From: Bolinopsis microptera
Lineage: Eukaryota > Ctenophora > Tentaculata > Lobata > Bolinopsidae
Assembly (NCBI RefSeq): GCF_026151205.1
Contig: NC_087072.1
Coordinates: 10,020,169 to 10,084,168, forward strand
Direction: 5' to 3'
DNA length: 64,000 bases
Below the pieces are notes generated by a model that made no database searches, was not told the origin of the DNA, and worked only from the letters and a program-made list of their open reading frames with translations. The position numbers and the translations under genes are program-made. Positions 43,258-55,220 of this stretch are shown here, piece after piece. Within the stretch, counting starts at the first letter, position 1, and every line of letters begins with the position of its first letter.

Positions 43258-44154
43258 ATGCATCACTCCCATGGTGGGTTGTCAGGGATTTATGCAGTCA
43301 CACTTCCACCATTGAGTACATTACCATCTTGGAGCAGAACCTCCTTTCAGCATAAACAAAAATTGTCCCTTCAACCAGATAAACTACGCCCTCTAGCTAG
43401 CTGTGTTGCCAAAAGTTCTCGTAGCAGTGACATTGCATCAAGTAAAAGTAATAGCCCATTAACTTCAGATAAAGAAGAGAATGTGCTTCATGTGCTAGAG
43501 CTATACAAACAGAAAGTTAAGTATCTTACTGGCAACATAGACTTTCTGAAAGATGAGCATCACAAGATTTTAAAGAGCTTACATGAAGAAATTGAACGTA
43601 TGAAATATGAGAACAAGGAGCTCAAGTTTAAATTGATTATTTCGGATGGTAATCCACCTGCTTGGATGCAGGAAAAAGGATGGCATGATAAAAAGGAAAG
43701 TAAAAGTGCAGTTTCAAGTTCACCTTCCAGGAGAAACCATAAGGTTTATGATGAAGAGATCAGTTTGTTGCGGGATAATCTGAGCCATGAAAAGAACAAG
43801 AACAAAGTGCTGCAAGAAGAACTAAACGCCATGAACTCACTTGATCTCGATTGCAATCTAAACGAATCACCTGATGAATTTGATCTTGATGTTCCTAACA
43901 CAATTGAAGAATGCTACACTTTGATCAGCTCTCTGAGGTCTGAGAATGATGCCCAGCAGAAGGAGATAGCATACCTTCAAGGAAAATTAAATGAACAAGA
44001 CAATTCTGCCCATTCTCAAGCCAGTGATCATCGGGTTATGTCATCGCTGCCTGCTTTGAGACCAGCCTTGCAAAGTAAGGTTGTTCATCGGATGAAGAGA
44101 CAACAAATAATGACCAAAGAGAAGAACAGGCATGACATCTTAAAGGAGTTATAA
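43258..44154 (+). CDS. CCDC74: CCDC74-like coiled-coil protein
   Basis: CCDC74A/B are coiled-coil proteins reported at spindle and ciliary structures. This 298-residue frame is a single coding exon after an acceptor. It has LPPLSTLPSW near the N terminus, then the family's first coiled coil with GNIDFLKDEHHKILKSLHEE, IERMKYENKELKFKLI. A linker is followed by a second coiled coil containing TIEECYTLISSLRSENDAQQ (compare human TLRQCEVLIRELWNTN), and the C terminus has LPALRPALQSK and a basic R/K/H-rich helix (MKRQQIMTKEKNRHDI). The order and spacing of these three blocks match human CCDC74. PRC1 begins 836 bp downstream on the same strand. Confidence 0.87.
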   Translation: MHHSHGGLSGIYAVTLPPLSTLPSWSRTSFQHKQKLSLQPDKLRPLASCVAKSSRSSDIASSKSNSPLTSDKEENVLHVLELYKQKVKYLTGNIDFLKDEHHKILKSLHEEIERMKYENKELKFKLIISDGNPPAWMQEKGWHDKKESKSAVSSSPSRRNHKVYDEEISLLRDNLSHEKNKNKVLQEELNAMNSLDLDCNLNESPDEFDLDVPNTIEECYTLISSLRSENDAQQKEIAYLQGKLNEQDNSAHSQASDHRVMSSLPALRPALQSKVVHRMKRQQIMTKEKNRHDILKEL

Positions 44155-44990
44155 TAGAATGCTGATTTCAAATAATCATAAATTTCCTTGGCCAATGCAA
44201 AACCTTCTATTGCATTGACCTCTCCTGCACATATATTTCATGATGATGGAGATGAATGATGTTTATATTTATGTAAATAGATCTGTAGTTATGCATTCAT
44301 AATGACTTTGATTGGTAAGATTGGTAATTTATTAGTATCACATAATAATGTTTGTTAAAATTTGTGAATACAGTATAGCATTTATTAAAATTTTTCATGA
44401 TTTGGTTTGCATCTTTATCCAGATTCTTTTCTTCTGAAAAGTGATTTTAATCACTGTAATAGATTTTAAAATAATTGTTCTTGAATCTCAATGCGCGTAT
44501 CATTATGGAAATAATAAATCATTGTTCTTTTAAACCAGGAACATCTAGATTCTAGATGGAGTAATCAAAATATTATAATCATCTGTTATTATGAAATTCC
44601 TTAAATAATTTTCAGTGGACTGGTTTCCGAAAATAAGGGTCAATATATAAATGCAATGTCGTATGTAGGTTCTGTAGCCATGAATTCCAGGGATAAAAAT
44701 TGTAAATTTCAAATGTATGCCATCTGGCTTGATTTCGAAATTATTTATATACGTGTTTATGTGTTATTTTATCGTCTCAATTGTATCTCTTCACCTCGCA
44801 TGAAAAAACTCTCGGTAAATAACTGATAAATTATTCAAAATTAATCGTATCAAAAAGCAGATCAAACCGTATTAAACCAGTAGGTTAAACTTGAAATTGA
44901 TTAAATTATTTTATACGATTTACTTTATTCGTGATTTACTTCACAACACGAAACATACATGAACTATAACCAGAACTCTAATTGACAGGC
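44155..44990. other. Intergenic between CCDC74 and PRC1
   Basis: AT-rich; should contain the CCDC74 3' UTR and the PRC1 promoter. No further gene or notable structure was seen. Confidence 0.4.
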
Positions 44991-47900
44991 ATGAATAGTT
45001 CAGAGATAGGGGACTTTAAGAGCCTTGAGGGTGCACGTGATACATGTTCAAACCTGCTCACTCAATGGTTAGACGATTTGCAGTTGCTGTGGGGCGAAGT
45101 TGGCATCCCGCCCGAACAGCAGATCACTAGAATAAAAGTGGTAAGTTGGACGTCATGAAAACTTTCTTCATATTGGACTAACCTGATTTTGTAGATAAAA
45201 ATATGTATTATAATATATATATAATACGTTGAAAAACCTGTAGAACATTAATTAACGTTAATTCCTTGAATGATAATATTAATAACGACAATAATATTGA
45301 TATTCATCAGGTATATGAGAATTTGTCTGAACTTTGTAGAGCAATGGTAGATGAGGAAAAGTCCCGTAGAGATGGCTACATAGAGAACATCGCAAAGTGT
45401 AGAGCTGAATGTCAGAGACTAGCGGAGGAGCTGGAGACCTCCTTTGAGGAGCCACCAGAAGATTATACAGTCCTTAGAAAGGAGAAAGTTCTTAGAAATC
45501 AGGTAGATTTGAAAAGTGTTATGTTTGTACAATTTATAGACGACAGTTGGATATTTCTATATTGCCTCTTGATTGCATGTCCTTTCATCAGAAAGTTTCG
45601 TGTGTGCTTTTGATTAAAAATTGATTTTAAGATTATTGTCTAGACCTGCTTTCATCGGAAAAATGTGTTTTCATTGAAAGTGATTATCGTATGCAGAATC
45701 CATAAGAAATGGGACAAGTTGTGGTCGCGTCTAAATAGACAATAGACATTCAAGTTTAACGAATATTACCATTAGTAATATTTAATATTACCGTAAGTAA
45801 TATTTATAGACATGCATAAGTTATACATTTCTTGTTGATGTGCGATATACGAACAGCGATGTCCCAACTAACCACAGATCCTTGCTCAAGTTCCATTATG
45901 ATGAGGGTCCGTTTACATATTACGTATCGTACGTAATCACTAGCGGTTTCGAAAAGATGAATCATGACGCTAACGTATTTTCTACACAATAGCTGTTTAA
46001 AAATAATTACGGAAGGAGAGGGCCGTTGTGTAAGGGAGGGGGTGTCACGTCCGTCAATGTCCGCTTGTCTCATAGAATCCAAAAAGGACAGGACATAGGC
46101 GGACATAGACGGACATAGGCGGACATAGGCGGACATAGACGGACATAGACGGACATAGGCGGACATAGGCGGACATTAATGGACACCTAAATTGCTAAAT
46201 AAAATGTTCAATTTTTGCTGTTATAGGGGGATCATGTTTTTTGTCCGTTCGGTACCCTATATTTTCAAAACGGACAAAAAATAGAGCGGACAAAAACGGA
46301 CAAAAATGGACAAAAATGGACAAAAATGGAAATAACATTTAGATGCTTCCTCCTCCTACTCTTCCTCCTCCTCCCCCTGGGTCTTCCTGATCTTCCTCAG
46401 TCCTCTTCCTCCTCCCCTCCTCAGTCCTCCTCCTACTCCTCCTCTTCGTCCTCAGTCCTCCTCATCAGTCCGCAACAGTCCTCCTCCTCAACAGTCCTCC
46501 TCCTCCTTCTGAGTCCTCCTCCTGGGTCCTCCTCCTGGGTCCTCCTCCTGGGTCCTCCTCCTCCTCTTCATCCTCCTCCTCTTCCTCCTCAGTCCTCAGT
46601 CCTCCTCCTCATCCTTCTCCTCATCCTTCTCCTCAGTCCTCCTCCTCAGTCCTCCTCCTCCTCCTCTTTCCTCTCAGTCATCCTCCTCAGCCATCCTCCT
46701 CAGTCCTCCTCAGTCCTCCTCAGTCCTCCTCCTCAGTCCTCCTCCTCCTGGGTCCTCCTCCTCTTCATCCTCCTCCTCTTCCTCCTCGGTCCTCAGTCCT
46801 CCTCCTCCTGGGTCCTTCTCCTCATCCTTCTCATCAGTCCTCCTCCTCCCCAGTCCTCTCCCAGTCCCCCTCCTTCTCCTCCTCCTATTCAGATTTCAGT
46901 CCTCCTCCTCCTCCTCCTCCTCAGTCCTCCTCAGTCCTCCTTCTCATTTCTCCTAAGTCCTCCTCCTGAGTCCTCCTCCTGAGTCTTCCTCCTCTTCCTT
47001 CTGAGTCCTCCTCCTGAGTCCTCCTCCTCCTCCCTCTCAGTCATCCTCCTCAGTCATCCTCCTCAGCCATCCTCCCCAGCCATTCTCCTCAGCCATCCTC
47101 CTCAGTACTCCTCAGTCCTCCTCCTTCTCAGTCATCGTCAGTCCTCCTCCTCAGTCCTCCTCAGTCATCCTCCTCCTCCTGGGTCCTCCTCCTCCTCCTG
47201 GGTCCTCCTGGGTCTTCCTGATCCTCCCCAGTCCTCTTCCTCCTCCCCTCCTCAGTCCTCCTCCTACTCTTCCTCCTCGTCCTCAGTCCTCCTCCTGAGT
47301 CCTCCTCCTGGGTCCTCCTCCTGGGTCCTCCTCCTGGGTCCTCCTCCTCCTCTTCATCCTCCTCCTCTTCCTCCTCAGTCCTCAGTCCTCCTCCTCATCC
47401 TTCTCCTCATCCTTCTCCTCAGTCCTCCATCCTCCTCCTCAGTCCTCCCCCAGTCCCCCTCCTCCTCCTCCTATTCAGTCCTCCTCCTCCTCAGTCCTCC
47501 TCCTCTTCCCTCTCAGTCATCCTCCTCAGCCATCCTCCTCAGTCCTCCTCAGTCCTCCTCCTCAGTCCTCCTCCTCCTGGGTCCTCCTCCTCCTCTTCAT
47601 CCTCCTCCTCTTCCTCCTCGGTCCTCAGTCCTCCTCCTCCTGGGTCCTCCTCCTCATCCTTCTCATCAGTCCTCCTCCTCCCCAGTCCTCTCCCAGTCCC
47701 CCTCCTTCTCCTCCTCCTATTCAGATTTCAGTCCTCCTCCTCCTCCTCCTCCTCAGTTCTCCTCAGTCCTCCTTCTCATTTCTCCTAAGTCCTCCTCCTG
47801 AGTCTTCCTCCTCTTCCTTCTGAGTCCTCCTCCTGAGTCCTCCTCCTCCTCCCTCTCAGTCATCCTCCTCAGTCATCCTCCTCAGCCATCCTCCCCAGCC

Positions 47901-50900
47901 ATTCTCCTCAGCCATCCTCCTCAGTACTCCTCAGTCCTCCTCCTTCTCAGTCATCGTCAGTCCTCCTCCTCAGTCCTCCTCAGTCCTCCTCAGTCCTCCT
48001 CCTCCTGGGTCCTCCTCCTCCTCCTCCTCCTGGGTCCTCCTGGGTCTTCCTGATCCTCCCCAGTCCTCTTCCTCCTCCCCTCCTCAGTCCTCCTCCTACT
48101 CTTCCTCCTCGTCCTCAGTCCTCCTCATCAGTCCTCAACAGTTCTCCTCCTCCCCAGTCCTCCTCCTCCTCCTGGGGCCTTTTCCTGGGTCCTCCTCCTG
48201 GGTCCTCCTCCTCCTGGGTCCTCCTTCTCCTCCTCAGTCCTTCTCCTCCTCCTCCTCAGTCCTCTTCCTCCTCTTCCTCCTCCTCCTCCCTCTCAGTCAT
48301 CCTCCTCAGCCATCCTCCTCAGCCATCCTCCTGAGTCCTCCTCCTTCTCAGTCCTCCTCCTGAGTCCTCCTCCTGAGTCATCCTCCTCAGTTCTCCTCCT
48401 CCTCCTCCTAGGTCCTCCTTCTGGGTCCTCCTCCTCCTAGGTCCTCCTTCTGGGTCCTCCTCCTCCTCCTCCTCCTGGGTCTTCCTGATCCTTCTCCTCC
48501 CTCTCAGTCATCCTCCTCAGTCATCCTCCTCAGTCATCCTCCTCAGCCATCCTCCTCAGCCATCCTTCTCAGCCATCCTCCTCAGTACTCTTCAGTACTC
48601 TTCAGTCCTCAAAATGTTTGTCCGCTAATGTCCACTAATGTCCGCTAATGTCCACCAATGTCCATCCAAGTCCGCCAATGTCCGTCCGGGTCCGCCAATG
48701 TCCGTCCGAGTCCGCCAATGTCCGTCTGAGTCCGCCAATGTCCGTCCGAGTCCGCCAATGTCCGTCCGTGTCCGCCAATGTCCCAAAAAACACGTCCGTT
48801 GTCTCATAGAATCCAAAAAGGACAGGACATAGGCGGACATAGACGGACATGACACCCCCCCCCCTGTAAGATGGCCAAATAGTGATTATATAACATAATA
48901 TTTTAATATGTACGATTTCAGGTGAAACAGTTGATAAAAGAGCGTCAATTGAGGCTGCGTGAAGCAATATCTCTGCGAACACAAGAGGGGGAGTTATGTG
49001 CACGATTGGGGAGGATTCCTGAGTACATTCAATCAGACACAGTACTGACCAAGGAGCAAGTCAAGGAGGCTAACACTCGCATCGGGTAAATAAACGGGTT
49101 CTTTCTTTTTTATTTCATCTCTATGGGAAGTGGATATTTTTAAGGGATTTTGTACCATGTTGTCGTTGCTTTGTGATAACATTGTATAGTATTCAGGACC
49201 GTAGCACAGTTACACACAATTAGGGAATTTGGTGAGTTTATTTGTCGTAAACTTACTAATAATGGTAATTGGAATGTAGTAATTTGAGATATAAAACAAT
49301 TCTCTACAATCAATGTACCCACTAAATACACAGTCTTGCAATTGTAAATATTTACTGATTTACAGGTTGGTAACTTTATGTTACCAACCTGGGAAATAGT
49401 CCGATTTGTGACTGATAAATTCTAATTAACTTCCGTGTATCAGTTCTTTCTAGAGGAATCTCTTGAAAAATACATGAATTCCCTAGAGAGTATACTTCAA
49501 CACACGACACATAGGTTTACAATGTTCTATTGCCAACTCAACGTGTTATAAATCGCAATGAGAAATAAAAATATTCGTATATAAGTATAACTATCTCATA
49601 TGGCCATACATTAAGGTGGCATGGCAACAGATTGGGTTAAATTTCTTAACGACAGGTTGTGAAATATGAGTGGCTTGAGTGCGTGTGATCTAGTTGATGT
49701 GTAAATTAATGTAATCCTTTGATCCAGTGTTCACAATTAACTCTGAGTGTGACTAAACATGGCCATAGACGTTTATTTGGTAATTCTTATTGTGATGGAT
49801 TAAAAATAAAAAGACATCTTTGCTAGCATTTTATGTCCATTCTAAAATCTAACTGTACGTCGTACGCGTAGGTCTGTTAAATGATAATGTCTGCAGGTTT
49901 CTGACAGCAGAGAAGAACAAGAGAGATATCAAACTAGCGATAGCAGCTAAGGATATCCTAGAGTTGTGGACTGAGCTGAATATCAGAGCACGTAACGACA
50001 GGGAGGAACACATTGAGTCTGGTAACTTGGACTCATTCCAGCTTTCTAACGAGAACATGCAGTGGTTAGAACAGATGAAACAGAGCTTATCGGTTAGTTT
50101 TATCTTACTTTATATTTCCTGTTCTTTTCCGGTTTTTCACATATTCCCCGCCATCACTTATAATATTAGTATAGTATAGCAAATTTTATATATTTCTCAA
50201 ATCACAAGCTAAACCGTCTTTGATCTGTTGAGTGTTTGAGGTTTGTTCGTGGTTACTTTGACTGGTTACCAGATGACTACAGTTAAAATAATTCAGCTTA
50301 TTAAACCTGATGATATCATCTGTTATCAATAAGCAATGCTTATAGTCTATCGACCTTGTGATTATTTTAACATCATTTCTTACGCACAACGTCAACCATC
50401 ACATGATGATAATAGCTATTAACTGACGTTAGTCCATGTTATCAGATGACCCTGGATGATAACAAGAGATTACAGAAGAGTCTCATGACCAAGGTGCAGA
50501 GTTTGTGGACCAGGATGGAACTACCAGAGGAGGATCAGAAAAAGTTTTTAGAGCAACACACTGGATATTCTGATGCACTTATTGTCAAGCTTAAAGAGGA
50601 GGTCAATAAATTTACTGATTCTGATCACATTTCTTTGAAGTGGTCAATTTTCGTAATTCTTGAACAATAAAAGCTTTATTTGATTACATTTACCATTTAC
50701 GATCGAATCGAATAAAGAAAATTCAAAATTACCTGTTCCTAATTGCAGGTCCGACGGCTAGAAGAGCTGAAATTACAAAACTTGGAAAGATTCATCAAGC
50801 TGACACGAGACGAAATAGAGAAGTACTGGGAGCTTATGTTTTACAGTGAAGAAGACAAGCGACTATTTACACCTTACTTCAGTGAGACTGTCGGGGAGAA

Positions 50901-53900
50901 CTTACTGCAAGAACATGAGAAGAAGTTGGAGTGTTTGGTTCAAGAGTACAACAGCTACGAGAACCTTTACATGTTAGTTAATAGAATCACCTACCCTCCA
51001 GTCATCATGTTTTGAATTGCAGTGTTTTGTATATTATGTGGAGAATTTGAAAAATTGATTTTTGTCTCTTAGCCCGCACTTTTTCAATAATATTGTCATC
51101 ACTTATGTATTTAGATTTTAGTGCCTTAATCGTCCTTCATCATGCAGGACAATCAAATCGAGGAATAAAATGTGGGAGAGATACGAACAAATGGAGTGCA
51201 AGGAAAGTGACCCGAATAGGTTTGATAACAGAGGAGGAAAACTACTGAAAGAAGAGAAAGAAAGGAAGAAGATTCTCAGGGATCTTCCCAAGTGCGAAGA
51301 CTCGATAATTCGTGAGATTTCAACGTGGGAAAGCGAATCTGGCAGGATATTTACTGTTTTCGGTCACAAATTCTCTGATTATCTCAACAACCAAAAAGAA
51401 GAGGTTTGTAATACAAGTACTAACTACTATCAAATTTGTATAATTCCGAAATTTTGGTACCTAACCTGAATTTAGATAATAATTCAGCGTCTGCTCAATA
51501 ACTTGTTTTGTTGTTTGGCAAATAACTAACGCCAGCATCAACAGCTTCAGAATCGAAAAGATCAGATGAAAGAAAACAAGCTGAAAGCCAAGGAGGAGGC
51601 AATGCAGAATGAACTAACGTATGGAAGTACTCCCGCTAAAACGCCTAAACGTAGGATTGCCGGTACCACCATCCTTACCCCTGCTAACAAACGAACCAAG
51701 GTATAGTTTATATCATACTATGTATAAGTAATAAGTATTTACTTTTCAAAATTATATCATTTCTAGATGACTTCCCAAATGATTACGGATCTGGTGCAAG
51801 TTTTGAGTAGAATTTAAAGAATCTGTACCGCGCGGGTCCCGCCTAAAACAGGATGGCATGTTTGAGAAAAAGAATGTGTTTTGTTATGAGTTCAATTGTG
51901 TGGTTCTTAGCGATCTGTATAAGATCGAGTTACAGCACACTCAAACCAATTATCCAGGACTATATTAAGGTTATCAAAGCACTGTAATCTAATTACCGGA
52001 CCCTGTCCTACTTAATGTAATGTACACTCTATACATTGTCATGTACGGGACAACTACAGGATGTGAGATCTGTGATGGAACCTCCCGGGTGTTATTTTCT
52101 ACACGCTGTACATTCCATACATTGCATATTGCATGTTGAAATAATTTTGACAAGTTCACCCCTTCCGGCACCTGCCCTTTGTGACCTTGTGTCGACCCTG
52201 GCGGCTGGTTCTTGTGCCAAACATTACAATTCAATGTGCACAAACTTAGTCACCACTCACCTCCTTGCGATTCAAATTATAGCGCGGGAACAAATTCCAG
52301 TCTTTGAAATTGAAATCTCAGTTAATTTTTTGAAACGAAAAACGAGATAAAAACTGATGAGATTTTACTTGATATTCTATTATGTTAACGATTATATTAA
52401 CTTCAGACGGGTCACACGCCCAACACAACGCCCACAAGAGCAGCCAGGACACCCAGAACCAGATTTGTACACAGCAGTCTGGTAGCCAAGTCTCCAATAA
52501 GAACACCCGTCCGTGAGAAGAACTTTCCCAGGTCAGTGTCACATCATAGTCGAATGTTACGTACTATCAATAGTCACGTGATAATAAATAGTCACGTGAT
52601 AATGAATAGTCACTTGATAATAAATAGTCACGTGATAATAAATAGTCACGTGATGTTTATTTTTATTTTTTACTCGTTCACCTCACGCCCTCACGGCTTA
52701 CCACTTCTGGAGCAATTTCGAGCTATTAGGACTGTAGATCGAATTCTGAAATGAAACTGAACTCAAACATTTGATAGGGTGGTAGTAAAAGTACCTGGTC
52801 AGAAGCGACCGGACACGCCCACCAAAAAAGCGGCACCCATAGTCGAGGAATTTGTCCCAGAAGTGCGAGCACCCGCCATACAGGCCCCTAGTACCAGTAA
52901 AGAGTCCAGTATGGACAGTGGCTGTGTCAGTGTCAGCAATTTAGATTTAGATAACCAAGTCGCTGATTACGCAGATTTCGAAAACGAGGTAACTTTGTGT
53001 ATGTGTTATGTGTGTTGAATCTTCCCAAATCTTGATTCTTATCTTGCATGTCCGCATCTTCTTACTCTTGTTCAACTGTGATTTATGACCTTTTGATTAT
53101 TTTCTTTTCTGTAAGATAATTGATTGGTTTACCATTGTAAGTTACAATACAAATACAATGTTAAACGATCTGTTGAGAAAAATCATGAGAAAGGTTGCAA
53201 AAGTTACTGTTGGACAAGGAATGGATTATATTCTTCCTATCTAGTCTGGATCTTTTTTGTACTCAAGAAAAAAAATCACTATTCCCGCCATGTCACTTTT
53301 ACCTACTGAAGATATTGTCATCTCTTTGACGTATCTATTAAATTGTAGCGACTTCTCGCATATCAGTTAGCACGCAACTTACACTGACTCCACAGATTGT
53401 ATTAGAACTCCCAGCTTCTAAATATCATGTGCTACGAGCATGCATGTTATGTGTTGTGTATATCGTTAGCTACAGTGGCCCTCGCAGATTAATATATCCT
53501 CCCAACATCATGCATGATCTTAATCTTATTGATTCTCGTAAACACTGCATGTTTCTCTATTTTCAGAAACTACACCAAGTTCTACAGAAATTTTGTTATA
53601 AATGTGCCTTTTTAAAGATCTCGTGATTTCTCATGTGATAGTTAGATCGTTGATAGTAAGATCACTGTAACAACATGTATGTGATTGAAAACAATCTTGC
53701 TCTTTAAGAAACATGTGCTTATGGTTCGGTTTTATTCCTAGGCGTCGATTTGGGCTTCAAAGCAAGCATTAATGGGCCCTCAACCGAGCTTAAATCCATC
53801 TTTGTGGTCAATTAAAGAATAAAGCAATCAGTTTTGAACAAGTGAGTTGGCATAAATCCACCATGCACGCATGTATAATGCAAATGTATTATATCAATCG

Positions 53901-54226
53901 GGACTGGGAGATTGAATAGATTAGACCAAACCTTTAGAATTCTTTCGTATCTTCAAATACTGATTGGATGTGTAACCGCAAAATGGATTTAATCTCATGA
54001 AAACAAGGACAAATTTAAGAGAGATAAGCCTACGAATATAACTCTAATCTCTATGTTAGAAAACTAATACTTAAATTAAACTTAAAACTATTAAATAACT
54101 TAACTTCTATTCCAGGTCAACCACCCCACCAGAGAACTGATGAGAAGTAGTTCAGTACACATGACAGCAAGCCCAGAAAACAATCCCAGAAAATCGCTTC
54201 TATTTACCATCCAAGAGTCAGATTGA
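44991..54226 (+). CDS. PRC1: PRC1/Ase1/MAP65 microtubule bundler, 11 exons
   Basis: PRC1 cross-links antiparallel microtubules at the spindle midzone and is required for cytokinesis. Coding exons: 44991-45140, 45311-45502, 48922-49085, 49897-50092, 50446-50601, 50749-50972, 51148-51403, 51545-51700, 52407-52531, 52778-52988 and 54116-54226. All junctions are GT-AG and in frame, giving 646 residues (human 620). The N-terminal dimerisation coil includes [16 protein letters not shown]. The spectrin-like microtubule-binding domain contains the family signature [17 protein letters not shown] with WERYEQ before it and LPKCEDSI after it. The C-terminal part is basic, Pro/Thr-rich and disordered, with several TP/SP sites ([32 protein letters not shown]) suitable for CDK control. 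Intron 2 is enlarged to 3.4 kb by GTCCG element copy 2; intron 9 carries a CACGTG array. The gene looks intact. Confidence 0.95.
46035..48864 (-). mobile_element. GTCCG-type TIR element, copy 2 (2.83 kb), in PRC1 intron 2
   Basis: The left end reads GGAGGGGGTGTCACGTCCGT and then CATAGAATCCAAAAAGGACA, the reverse complement of copy 1's right end. The right end has GGACATAGACGGACATGACA then C's. TGTAAG flanks both sides (46029-46034; 48865-48870), matching a 6-bp duplication as in copy 1. Contents mirror copy 1 in reverse: a GTCCG array (46050-46180), the inverted GTCCG/CGGAC module (46224-46345), a polypyrimidine block, and the 20-bp array at the far end. Copy 2 lacks the second purine block and is shorter. 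It adds about 2.8 kb to the intron without disturbing flanking PRC1 splice sites. Confidence 0.75.
46347..48612. repeat. 2.27-kb polypyrimidine tract (TCCTCC/CAGTCCTCC-based)
   Basis: The plus strand is almost all C and T with CAGTCCTCCTCC-type words. It contains a visible internal duplication: the stretch from about 46400 closely resembles that from about 47240, and GGGTCTTCCTGATC recurs at about 46380, 47210, 48045 and 48478. The Ser/Pro-rich frame across 46326-46982 is compositional, not a gene. Confidence 0.9.
49363..49391. repeat. Perfect 12-bp hairpin in PRC1 intron 3
   Basis: CAGGTTGGTAAC and GTTACCAACCTG are exact inverted copies with a five-base loop (TTTAT). It would fold strongly in the nascent PRC1 transcript. 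It could be a processed small-RNA stem fragment or remnant TIR; the arm is too short to be a typical microRNA precursor by itself. Confidence 0.7.
52570..52652. repeat. 18-bp tandem array with four CACGTG E-boxes (PRC1 intron 9)
   Basis: Five units of about AATAGTCACGTGATAATA; in the third unit CACGTG is changed to CACTTG. CACGTG is the canonical site of bHLH-ZIP factors such as Myc/Max and USF. Regular 18-bp spacing puts successive sites roughly on alternating faces of the helix. Whether it acts as an enhancer is unknown; it may be an ordinary minisatellite. Confidence 0.85.
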
Positions 54227-55220
54227 ACAACAATCACGTGATATTACAGAACACAGACTGTTGCTTTGTTGGGTTACAGTTGAAGATGACAGAATGCTAC
54301 AACCCGTGTGCATGCGTTATAAATCAGAATTTTACCAGCGAAGTGACTTGAAAAAAAAACGCAGATGTGCATTGGCTTATACATGTTCTATTCAATGCGA
54401 TATAATATTATATTCTATATTATACGTTTAGTTATTTTATTTGTTACGTTTCAAACTGTATCTAGTGGGCGTGTTAGTTGATTAACCTATCATTTTTCCC
54501 ATTCTGTGCTTTAATTTCAATCCTGCTTTTTTCTTCCAGACCAATACGTTTTTGTCAGAATTTAATATCACACCAGGTTTTTGGGTTTTTAACTTTCAAT
54601 CAAAGTTTGACGAAAATGTTCTATTTGATAGGCAAAGTTTTGATACCACATTTTTTGCGAGAACGTTGGAATATTGATTTTGACAACAAAAGTTACAAGA
54701 TATATTTCTTGTTGCATGCTGGGAGAATCTTAAACTATTATTGATGTTTATTCAGCAATCCATCTTATTATGTAGGTTTGACTGACTGAATTGAATTGCG
54801 ATTCATTTCGTTACATTTATTGAATTTTTGTTTATCTTCACTGCTGATTAAAAGCATGTTTATTTGACGACGAAAGAGTTCATAATTTACAATAAGGAAT
54901 GTTCACGAACTTAAAGATATCTAAGACTTAATCTGACTTATCTAGTTATCTATCGGTCTATTTCAAAATCAGAATTGTTCAGTTGAAAATATTAGCAAAT
55001 TGTTGTTTTGTAGAATTAACAAATTTTTATCCACTGCGTCTCATTATTTCAAAAGGCTTTGCAATACACCTGAAATGAAAAGGTCATCACTATTCTGCGA
55101 TTGTATGAATAAAATTGGTATAATATATTCGGGCTTTAAAGCACCTGCTGGCATAGCTGCATAGTACACATTCGTGCCTTTTATTATAATGTAACTAATG
55201 ACGCCCAATTTTTAGGTAAA
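54227..55220. other. Intergenic between PRC1 and LEKR1
   Basis: AT-rich with no gene recognised; the 88-codon frame at 54478-54744 has no family resemblance. The LEKR1 start is preceded by TTTTTAG three codons upstream, so a 5' untranslated exon may exist here. Confidence 0.4.

Noticed and set aside
46326-46982. 218-codon Ser/Pro-rich frame within PRC1 intron 2
   Set aside because: Lies in the polypyrimidine block of a mobile element; compositional artefact.
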